Shown piece after piece: positions 55,626 through 64,000 of a DNA stretch of 64,000 bases. Each line of letters starts with the position of its first letter. The stretch's first letter is position 1. The notes under the pieces were generated by a model, which did not search any database, was not told where the DNA came from, and worked only from the letters and a program-made list of their open reading frames with translations. Source of the stretch: Gautieria morchelliformis (taxonomy: Eukaryota > Basidiomycota > Agaricomycetes > Gomphales > Gomphaceae). The stretch lies in the NCBI GenBank assembly GCA_015179125.1, contig WHVA01000296.1:1-64000 (forward strand), given 5' to 3'. Position numbers and translations under genes: made by a program.

Positions 55626-56460
55626 GGTACTTGCAGACTCTGAAAAAAAGTTTTTTGGCTAATATCGAGTGCAGCGCGGGCTTATTTATCCAAGCGGCAT
55701 ACATACTTGTAAATTTAGCCGTGATGTATGTTTACACCGTTGCTTAAACACTAGTGTTTCGTACAAAGGATTTGGAGCACGCATTGTACTATTACGAGGG
55801 GTCACGACGATACAAGACCCATCAGTGCATCAGCCTCTACTGATCACGGCTTGGGCGCGTTCAGGTGTAAATGAGTCCAGTGGAGAAATCGGAAGTAAGC
55901 AACGCCAGGGTGGTGCTGACAGGGCATTATAGCATTAAAGCAATGCTATTTAGTCCGATCAGCGCCAGCCCATGCAGGCATATTTGATTCACCCCTGCGT
56001 AAACCTCTTCACAGGATTCCAATGAAGAGAATCATGGTACCGATGATAATCGCGATGTACCATTCTTTTCTTCCGGGGCCAGAAAGGGATGGGGGGCACT
56101 TCTAAAGTATGGCCTCGACACAATAGTTCTTTCGCTGAGAAGGTGGCAGTCGCGGTAGCATCACGGTCAACGCTACGATATGCCACCGGACCCGCGAGGT
56201 GTCTATATACCCTCACAGCGCCACACCATGACGCTTATATGCTCTTATCTTCTTCTTGTTGAGTTCTGAGCCTGCATGTGTTGCTTTTGCGGTTAATTGT
56301 TCGTGCCTTTGTTAATCCTGCTATCTTTGTTATCATTGCCAGCTCCCCGCTGACCCCGGGCTTTCCTTTGAGTTTCGTGATCAAGAGTGAAAGGAGTCGG
56401 GTGAAAGGAGCCTCCTTTCAGTCGGATTTTGCACGACCAAACTCCCATTCATATGCTGCG
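55626..56460. other. no recognisable gene
   Basis: Mixed sequence, short frames only. Confidence 0.35.
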
Positions 56461-56636
56461 CTTGACATCATGTCTACCGTGAAGCATTCGCATTCGGCGT
56501 ATATCTCTGGTTTGTACTTGGATACCTCACATGCAGCCAGGCAGAAAATTAATACAATACTTAATCACAAATAGAAATGCGTTAATACTTGCAGACTCTG
56601 TCAAAAGAAACTTTGTCCTAATATCCAGTGGACTCC
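56461..56636. repeat. dispersed repeat, copy 2
   Basis: Same-orientation partner of 34877-35060. On the minus strand it contains an open frame reading KYKPEIYAECECFTVDMMSS, with an intron-like acceptor (TTTTGACAG) upstream. Confidence 0.6.
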
Positions 56637-56955
56637 TGTAGGTTCTGTCGACAGCATCAACTGCATGACGATGCTGCAATAAAACAACAAAACAAGCCAC
56701 ATTTAAAAGTAGAACCTATTGTTATTAATTTTAGAGGAAACTTATTGATGTCTAATTTCGAAAAAAAACCTGAAATATATATATATATATATATAAAAAT
56801 ACATTTTGTTCCACAAAGGCTTGGGATATTATTTAAATGTATTTTCGAAAAAATTTGACAAAATTATAAAGCAAAAAATAAAAAAATTCCAAATAAAAAA
56901 AAAATTTAAAATACATTTCAGTGGGATAAAAAAAAAAAGACATTACCTACCAATA
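56637..56955. other. AT-rich non-coding with TA microsatellite
   Basis: A TATATA run at about 56777-56797 and poly-A tracts to 56940. No gene. Confidence 0.5.
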
Positions 56956-56959
56956 CAAA

Positions 56960-57130
56960 GCCAGTGAAGTCAATAAACCGCCAGCCAAGGCAAGTGACAG
57001 TCCCAGTACAGCCAGCTAAAGTGAGAGACAGCCCAGTAAAGCAAGCTAAAGCAAGAGACAGCCCCAGTACAGCCAGCTAAAGGAATAGCCAGCCCAGATA
57101 AAGAAAGAGATAGCCCCAGTACATCCAGAA
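56960..57130. repeat. degenerate tandem repeat
   Basis: Repeated blocks such as CCCAGTACAGCCAGCTAAAG and AGAGACAGCCCCAGTA recur at about 30-60 nt spacing (seven or more partial copies). It abuts the inverted Plavaka segment. Confidence 0.65.
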
Positions 57131-57289
57131 GCCAAACAAGCCAGAGATACACGAACCAGAAAGACCATGCTTCTGCAGTATAGAGACTTCATTCTTAAGC
57201 GATGTTGGGGAGAGTGCGCACAAATGACGAAGGGATAGTTGCTGTGGCTGCAGATGTCTCTGTTCCTACCATTTCCCACAGTTCTGCAG

Positions 57290-58010
57290 AAATATCATAG
57301 CCCGAACCCCCCTCATCTACCTCCTCCCTATAACCATGGCTCCTGGACCACATTCCCAATTTCGTATTCCCATTCTATTGTGAAATGCTACTGCTCGGCC
57401 ATGGCGTACTTTTATGACAGTTCTCACCGCAGCACTGCATGCTTGTTTCCTGTCTACCACGATGTACTCTACCAGCAGCCATAACCAGGTCTCTCATTTC
57501 ATGCAATCGAGCGTGCACAGACATTACTTTGGGCATTCTTGATCACAAAACTAGCCGATATGCAGGCCCTGAAACTCAATCAGTACATCAGGGTCCAAAT
57601 GCCTTCTTGCCCTGCCGTGCCTGATGCATCCAAGGCTGTCATGACCCTGATGGAGGTGGCACTAATTATTATTACCCTCTCATAGCTCCTGATGGCGCTG
57701 TTGGGCTCGACTTCACACCACCTCAAGATTGGGATCCCCTCAATCTGCCTATGCATACTGCAGCTAGCTACTGAGAATCACTCACGTACATGCTTGCTGG
57801 TGACACTAAGGGTGAACAGGAGTGACGTGCAAAGACCCAAGGGTCAACAGCGAGTCGATCCTTGTTTCCCTGCCCGGATTTGACCGTGCACTCAGTGTGC
57901 CGCATGACTTCATGCATTTGCTGGAAGAGAATGTCAAGCAAACATTGATTGACCTCTGGACTGGCAAGTTCAAGGGACTGGACACTGGCACTGGGGATAT
58001 CAGGGTCTAG
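57290..58010 (+). pseudogene. Plavaka transposase 2, C-terminal part, inverted
   Basis: On the plus strand the middle and C-terminal blocks of a Plavaka transposase are read in changing frames: APGPHS (equivalent to GIVHGPHP), SFHAIERAQTLLWAFLITKL at about 57500, the finger CRA-stop-CIQGCHDPD (57619-57660), TNYYYPLIAPDGA, then SESILVSLPGFDRALSVPHD, FMHLLEENVKQTLIDLWTG and KFKGLDTG ending at 58010. These align block by block with Plavaka 1 (31480-32160). The N-terminal part of this gene lies on the opposite strand from 58012 upward, so the segment is inverted. Stops and at least two frameshifts are present. Confidence 0.75.
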
Positions 58011-59237
58011 ATTCAGAACCTCAAGGATACAAGGCCACACTGTAGCTGAGCCACCGATAATTTTCTTGAAAACCTCAACACCATCTGAAAGGAGAGCAAG
58101 GGCAATGTCTGTGATACTTTCAAAGTGTTTGGCTGGGTAGCAGATCCATTCAACAGTGATGTCGGCTTGGAGCAAGTCCCGATAGTGGCTCCCATCGAAG
58201 ACATCAGAATATTCACCTGGGACATGCTTCCTCTTTGAACGGTAAGAGAGTGCTTCGATCATCAAGGGGCTAGTAAGAAATCCTTGAAGACGAGGTAGGA
58301 CTGGGATATAATCATATTGTGATATAGCTTTGTTTAGTTTGTCCCAATGTGGTTCCTTACATATTGGGCATTGGTCTAACTTAGCATAACGGTCGTTAAA
58401 TGCACCACAGGTGTTGACACAGCAGTCGTTGATCTCTGGTTTTATGTTGGCTAGACCTGCAATCCGACAGTGCATCATATAGATTGTGTCGAGGCTGATT
58501 CGGTCCTTAAATGCATGCCGCAATGCACTGGTGCTCCGTCGTGAGATATTAGCATCAAGATGTAATGCAAACATCTTGATATTATCAAGGTTGGCATCAT
58601 CAAGGGTGCTATTATCTGTGTATTGTGTGTCAAATAAAACATGATAAAGATAAAGATAATGGGTGGATGTACATGCATCAAATTGGTCTCGTGCATGCTC
58701 TTCCTGACGCTCATCTTCAAGCTCCTGAATGATCTCTCCTGTAGTCAGACCAAGTTCATCTAATTCTTCCTCATCCCAAATGAATGGTTCAGAAATTATT
58801 TCAGGGGCTGTGTTATCCAAATGGTCCCGGTCACTGAGTTCTGCATATTCAACCCAATCCCATTCAGAAATAACATGTGGTGGCCCAGGTAGCTGGTCAT
58901 CATGGTCCCAGGTGAGATCTAGTGAATGGAAATAACATGGATTGTCCCATGATTCGGGCACAATCAAGGGATCCCTTGGTTGTGCGTGAATCACAGGAGC
59001 GAGCATCGGGGAGTGTGATGCCGAGCGAGTATGAATATTCTTGGTTGTATGAAGGGTCCCATCATCTATGTCAGCATTCAGGACCTTCTTTGCAGCAGTA
59101 TTTCGTTCTTCTGTTTGGAGCTGGGCTTGCAATACGACTTGGTCTGACCAGGCTGTTCCTTGCAACATATGGTGCCGAATTTGGCATGCTGATAAGGCTT
59201 TGTTACACCCGCATTTACACTGAGACAGCTGAGGCAT
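58011..59237 (-). pseudogene. Plavaka transposase 2, N-terminal part
   Basis: Long open frame from 59237 down. It starts with a Cys/His cluster (MPQLSQCKCGCNKALSACQI, then RHHML), then an acidic/polar stretch, DANLDNIKMFALHLDANISR, ISLDTIYMMHCRIAGLANIK, a Cys finger (CCVNTCGAFNDRY ... CPICKEPHW), IPVLPRLQGFLTSPLMIE, DVFDGSHYRDLLQAD, DIALALLSDGVEVFKKIIGG and VWPCILEVLNLDPDI at about 58012. The open frame runs on to 57768, but that part is antisense to the inverted C-terminal segment and is not real protein. The N-terminal 400 residues are intact. The gene is divergent from the ULP1-like gene, with a 215-bp gap. Confidence 0.8.
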
Positions 59238-59452
59238 ATGCAGTAATAGCTGATATATCAGCAGATTGACTGAGTAGCAGAAGTTGCTGTAGCAGAATTC
59301 CCAAGAGATATTACAGTAATGGCTGGGCAGAGATAATGTTTGTAGGTCACAGGTTCAGTCGCATCGCAAATGACATCACATGATAATTCTGGTCACATGA
59401 TCAATCGGTCTTTACCTTGTCACCGACCTCTATCTGGGCTACACAAAACATC

Positions 59453-61325
59453 ATGGCCGGGAAGAGCCACAAGATGAAGTGTGGTGCTGGCTCTAAAAAA
59501 TACTCTGCTAAGCTTGTCAGTGCATTGTTCCTTGAAAATGCAGCGGTTCCCATCTCTAGTAGTGATTCCCTCACAACAGAACTCAAGCGTATCCAAAAGG
59601 AGAACAAGCTGTTGAGGGATGCTAACACAAAACTCAGAACTGCTAATAAGGCTATGGAAAACTATATGGCTCAACTGCAGAAGTCAATAATGAAAATCCC
59701 AAAGCCAAAGGGCAAAGTAGGATGCTTGGGTGATAATGACAAGAAGCCTGGGTATCATCTGCAGGAAAGGAAGGGATTGAGTGAGAATAATGATCTGTAT
59801 AACAGAATTAGGGTGAGTTTGCTGTTGTTGATAATATATATATGCATATACTTATATAATTGCTGTGTCTGTACACTACTGTACCATCTTAGGATTATGT
59901 TCGAGCACAAGCACATGCATTCGAACTCAAATCAGGGACCTTCAAAATCAAGACCTTGAACTTTTGGCTGCAATATGTGCTCGGGTGAGTTCAGGCTTGT
60001 GTTTGTATTACTGTAACATATATTGACTATCGACCCTCATCCAGGCAAAAAGGAAATGGCCTTGGTTAGGGCATTATGAATCGGACTGGCCGGTTCTGGT
60101 GATGCTCAAGAAGTATTTACAAGGTAAGGGTGCTCACCAATGCAGGAAGGTGAATATACGACGCCCTGAGCGTGATGATGAACCTGAGGAAGGGGCCGAT
60201 TTTGACCCCTTTTCGGTTCTCAGATACCCTGATGAACAGGAGGATCGCTCCTCCAATGGTTCTGGGGATGAAGATGGGGACGAGCATCCTGAGGAAGAAC
60301 ACAGCGCACAGCCATTCAAAAACAAGAACAAAACAGCATCAGTTCTCAAGGATCAGCTGAACAGATCACTGACGAAACACAAGACCTCATCAATTCAACC
60401 GTTGAAAGCACCCAATCTAGATCTCTCGGAGGGAGTGTATGTCGACCATGATGGGTACTTCTTTGATGCTGAAGGGACCCTGCTGGAAGCAAAATGGAAC
60501 AAGGGCACTCAAAATACACCCTCAGCGATGGAAGGGTGCTTACGCTAGATGCCTATCCCAAAAGTCTTGAACATTATGATGAAGGGTTTTGTGATGGGGT
60601 TATTCGTTTGCAGAATGTGTCTAACCATTGGAAAGTTGGCTCCGTCCACAATCAGAAGATCTCTTGTCTCCACGATCCATGGCATGCAAACACCCTACTA
60701 AAACTGTTATATCAAAGTCCAATATTCCAAACTCTTCCAAACTGCCAGTGTCTACCGATGGTTTTCATCCCCAGTCACCCACCATTGCTCTGCCTCCTAG
60801 CACACCTTATTCATCAGCTCTGATTTCAAGTCCCCAGCACTTGCCAGGCTGGCTCAGCTTCAAACCTAAGCCACAACTGCCTCAAACTCCCTTGAAAGCA
60901 CAGATGAAGAGCGTAACAGTTGTGAGGGTTATAGATTCACCCCTCTCGAGTGTTGTGGATTCTCCCAAGGTGAGATTTGTTATGTTGACATAGCTTGATG
61001 ACGTATTGACCTTTGATAGCCGAAGAAAGAAACTATGAAGTCAAAACTTGTGCTGAAAGCTGCTAAAGCCATAAAGAAAAGAAAACTGATACCAGAAGTC
61101 TCTAGTGTAGGAACAAGGTCTTCTAAATGCAAATATACAGATGACATTGCTGTGAAGGTACCCATGGTATGTACTTTGAGCCATACCATGTCCAGAGTCT
61201 ATTACACTTTTGCAGACAAAAAAGCGGAAGGCCAATCAGCCCCTAGACTGACATGGCCTGTGTTCGTACTTCAGAGAGATTATATTGCTACGCTAGCAGT
61301 TTCTACAAGCAATGTGACATAAGTA
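59453..61325 (+). CDS. transposon-linked protein upstream of ULP1 domain, coiled coil
   Basis: The start at 59453 (MAGKSHKMKCGAGSKKYSAK) opposes the transposase. A coiled coil follows (TELKRIQKENKLLRDANTKL, RTANKAMENYMAQLQKSI). Introns at 59813-59892 (GTGAGT to TTAG) and at about 59983-60042 link DYVRAQAHAFELKSGTFKIK to AKRKWPWLGHYESDWPVLV, a block I recall from mushroom transposon-linked genes. An acidic region (DEQEDRSSNGSGDEDGDEHP) and LKAPNLDLSEGVYVDHDGYF come next, then a frame change at about 60500 and a basic segment (KAIKKRKLIPE). I read it as the N-terminal part of the same gene as the ULP1 domain below; together about 3.7 kb with many introns. An ATG at 59417 in frame is possible. 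Confidence 0.5.
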
Positions 61326-61520
61326 GCGAGTATTTCATATACAGACTCATATTAATTCGGGCACGTATATGATCACCAAATTTGGTTTAATGGTGCCCTC
61401 ATGCTTAAGTCCACCATAGCCCAGCCAAGGTTCTCTTCCCAACTACAACAGTGAGCATGATCAGTTTCTGCCGAGTCTTCAGACCCTAATCAACTAGAAC
61501 ATCAACGTCTAATTTTAGGG

Positions 61521-63230
61521 ATGCTTCGGGGAGCGATATTACCTCTCCATATACACTCTTGGGTTGCGCAAACCAAACTGTTCACTGATAAGGATTCAAT
61601 CTATCTCGAAGATGGTACCATCAGCATTCTACATGAACTATCAAAAGATGAATATCCGGAGATATTGGTGTTAAATATCACCAAGAATGTGTCTCATTAT
61701 TCAGTGAGTACTTGGTAATATTATGAGAATGGCCCTACATTGAGGTGTGTTCCTCTCAGTGTCCAGCTCTCTTTATCGATGCCCAGTTGTTTCCACTGCT
61801 GCATCTCAGCGTAAATCACTTTGATGCTCACTCTTCCCCGCGCAATAACTTAAGTAAGTGGTATTCAGGAGTTTTTGACATGGACACACTTTACGAACTA
61901 TCCCAGACCTACCAACGGGGAACTTACAGCTTTACTTCAAGCTAGATCCAGAAGATGCCCACTGGAAATGGGCGCAATACCGGGCCCTCATAGAAACCCT
62001 CACTAAGCAAACGCAGGTAACCAGGACTTGTTACGAGTAGCAACATTCTCCCTATCATCAACAGTACAGGGGCTAACCCTATTACTTTCAAGCCATATCA
62101 AGGCCGAATTGATTTGGCGTACTTGCCGTATGTACTACGAATAATTCTCTGCCTGTTATGTACTAATATATGTCAGCCAGTGTTCTCGTCTATCCCCCCA
62201 GGTCACATCACGGTCATGAATGGTGATCTGGTGACCCTCGAGCCTGGTGGATGGCTCAATGATACTATCATTGAGCTGGGTTTAAGGTGAGTAAAACAAC
62301 AGTGAATTTCACTTCTCCGGTTCACCTTTGCTTTCACACAGGCAGGTTTCTCGAGCATGAAATATACCATCAGGCCCCTACTAAGGCCACACGTACCATC
62401 TTTTTAGTCCTTTTTTCTATCACATGTTAACTGGAAAAGGGTAATCTATTGTGTATTCTCAAAGAGTGGATGCATTGATTATTAACCTTTTCTCAGTGGA
62501 TTAGAGGCGGTTAAAACCTGGACCTCAAAATATGACTTGTTCACTCGAGAATATATTATCATACCGATTAACACCAGGTCTGTTACCCATTCATAGCTCT
62601 CAAAATTGTTTACTATCAAAACATTTGAAGCCACCACTGGTTTCTCGCTGTTATCTGTTTCCCAGGTTGCATGACTGAGTCAGGCTCGCCCCGATCCAAT
62701 GCACGCAGGAGCCACAAGTACGTACCCATCCTACATTGCCATTTAAGACATAGATATTTTCCCCAGGACACCTATTTTAACATTTGACTCAATGGGGACA
62801 CACCATCCTAGAGTTCAGAAAATCCTAGAAGACTACCTTATCTCTGAAGCCTATGACAAAAGAAATGTTGCATGTATGCCTAGTTCACTCTATTTCAACG
62901 TCCCTGTGCGTTGTATATATTGTGATCCACTAGTTTGTCTACTCAATTTTCATGTCACAGGTTCCAATTCAGACTAATGGTGATGATTACGGCATATATT
63001 TGATGCTCGCTGCTGAGACTTTCACCAACAACTGGATTCTAACAAAAAAGGCCATCAATAATCTTAAGGTATGCACTGTCGGAACTACATGATTATAGCT
63101 CAGGCTAAACATAGACAGGGCAACACACTGAACCTGTTTGAAGAGTGGAACACCGTATCAGCTGTGAATGCACACCATGCACTTAAATCCAAGATTCTCA
63201 CTATATCCCAGTCATCTTCCAAAACTACAT
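61521..63230 (+). pseudogene. ULP1-like (C48) cysteine protease domain, catalytic Cys lost
   Basis: Exons read in order: KDEYPEILVLNITKNVSHYS, SKWYSGVFDMDTLYELSQTY, DPEDAHWKWAQYRALIETL; then the protease core LEPGGWLNDTIIELGL (62240-62286), YDLFTREYIIIPINT, HWFLAVICFPG with the catalytic His at 62635-62637, ILTFDSMGTHHPRVQ with the Asp at 62786-62788, and VPIQTNGDDYGIYLMLA, where the nucleophile of the usual DCG is Tyr (62988-62990). ULP1 enzymes cleave SUMO-like tags, and relatives are carried by several transposon superfamilies. His and Asp are kept and Cys is lost, so it should not be a protease. Boundaries of introns are approximate. It pairs with Plavaka transposase 2. Confidence 0.75.
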
Positions 63231-64000
63231 AGACCTCAATGTACGAAATATATACTTATGATTCCATGCGATAGAGAGGAACAAGTACTTCACAGCAGGC
63301 TGAAAGCTTTCTTGAGGGCACCCTGGCATGGTACTTCAGCGCATTAATTTTACTGTACTGGTTATTGACCTGATTATTACAGTTATAGTAATATATTATT
63401 CTAGCTGTAGGTAGGCCAGCCCATGGATGTCGTGCGGTTGCCCAGCACAAGTCCAACCCGTCTGGGGGAATCTACAGCTACAGGGGAATATGCTGTGCAT
63501 GGTATTAGTAGATATATGCATGTATATATGTGCACTGACCATCCCGCTCGTGCGTCCAGCAAAGAAAATGCGGGGGTTTTATGTAAGTGGCGGAGTTCAA
63601 ATGCAGCTTGCTCCCCGACACTGGTCGTGCCCTTACAATCTCCCACCACATGGCGTCACGGACAGTGGAGTGAACATCTGAAGGTCGATGTGTGTGTTTG
63701 TAACCCTCTTATTTACTAGGCTTAATCCCGCTTGGGACAGTTCACACATCCCTATCACACCTCCGCTCTCCTTGCGGCCCACATTGAAAGATCCATGCTT
63801 TCCCTTCGGTACATCAGAATCCATGCACAAAACCTCATATACCTAAACACCATCTCACCTCAGGTTAAACGCTTCAGTGCCCTGCTCTACAGACCTTGCA
63901 TCCCTCTGCGCACAGCTCAACTGGTGTGGTAACACACCTTTCATCACGTTATCCGGTGCATTTCCTGTACCCCCATCTCCTCCCGCTGTCGATAAATACT
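63231..64000. other. no recognisable gene
   Basis: Short frames only. It may contain the right end of the Plavaka/ULP1 element, but no terminal repeat partner was found. Confidence 0.35.

Noticed and set aside
56278..56574. 98-codon plus-strand frame with a hydrophobic N-terminus
   Set aside because: It overlaps the dispersed repeat whose better-supported reading is on the minus strand; no motif.
57768..58010. Continuation of the Plavaka 2 open frame on the minus strand past 58011
   Set aside because: This stretch is antisense to recognisable transposase sequence on the plus strand, so the open frame is accidental.
1..64000. Search for tRNA, rRNA, CRISPR arrays, riboswitches and bacterial promoters
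   Set aside because: No cloverleaf with a plausible T-arm or other RNA gene signature was found by eye, and the regular short repeats are LTR or MITE parts. The organism is a eukaryote.

Overview
The window looks like a transposon-dense, probably silenced block of a filamentous fungal genome, most likely a mushroom-forming basidiomycete (Agaricomycetes). Evidence: short spliceosomal introns (about 45-85 nt, GTGAGT-type donors), chromodomain Ty3/gypsy elements, Plavaka-type and integrase-core transposases of the kind common in Agaricomycetes, a BTB/POZ protein of the basidiomycete type, and fragments of typical fungal genes (reducing polyketide synthase, hexose/lactose permease, Kin4-like kinase, MUB1/samB-like MYND protein, RecQ-like helicase). 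No tRNA, rRNA, CRISPR or bacterial-type operon was seen. Almost every coding region is broken. Functions are assigned by recalled family motifs only; no database search was run.

Layout. 0-2.1 kb: 3' half of a Ty1/copia element with its 3' LTR. 3.0-4.8 kb: multi-exon gene of unknown function (minus). 5.2-6.5 kb: polyketide synthase methyltransferase relic joined to the end of a sugar-transporter relic. 6.8-9.0 kb: foldback repeat and a second copia relic with 3' LTR. 9.3-23.4 kb: gypsy/chromovirus A, carrying a 495-bp MITE in its 5' LTR and a complete chromovirus B (15862-22857), which itself carries a 729-bp foldback hAT-like MITE. 23.4-26.9 kb: gag of a third gypsy element (minus) and an unknown ORF cut by a second copy of the 495-bp MITE. 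27.5-28.4 kb: truncated Kin4-like kinase. 29.0-29.9 kb: chromodomain and gag-like scraps. 30.7-34.5 kb: Plavaka transposase interrupted by a 936-bp hAT-like element that carries a MUB1-like fragment. 37.5-41.5 kb: integrase-core transposon with an accessory zinc-binding protein. 41.7-42.6 kb: BTB/POZ gene. 42.9-44.1 kb: MUB1-like pseudogene. 44.3-45.5 kb: Mutator-like element holding host gene fragments (Pack-MULE). 45.7-53.2 kb: a complete, young, mostly non-coding LTR element D (LARD-like) on the minus strand with a 1.49-kb hAT element in its 3' LTR. 57.3-63.2 kb: a Plavaka transposase whose C-terminal part is inverted, divergent from a ULP1-like protease gene whose catalytic Cys is replaced by Tyr.

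The most unusual signal is a recurring cassette in the LTRs of four different retroelements (copia-1, copia-2, gypsy B, element D). A short exon-like sequence is followed by a 41-54 nt GT...AG intron-like spacer, and the exon-like sequence is then repeated. In both copia LTRs the second copy is the spliced form of the first (exact in copia-1, near-exact in copia-2). This suggests that spliced leader RNA was reverse-transcribed and built back into the LTR, or that a leader intron is a conserved part of these LTRs.

Decay pattern. Most in-frame stops in the transposon ORFs are TGA where the family has Arg, consistent with CGA to TGA deamination at methylated CpG. The nested insertions with preserved target-site duplications let the order of events be read.
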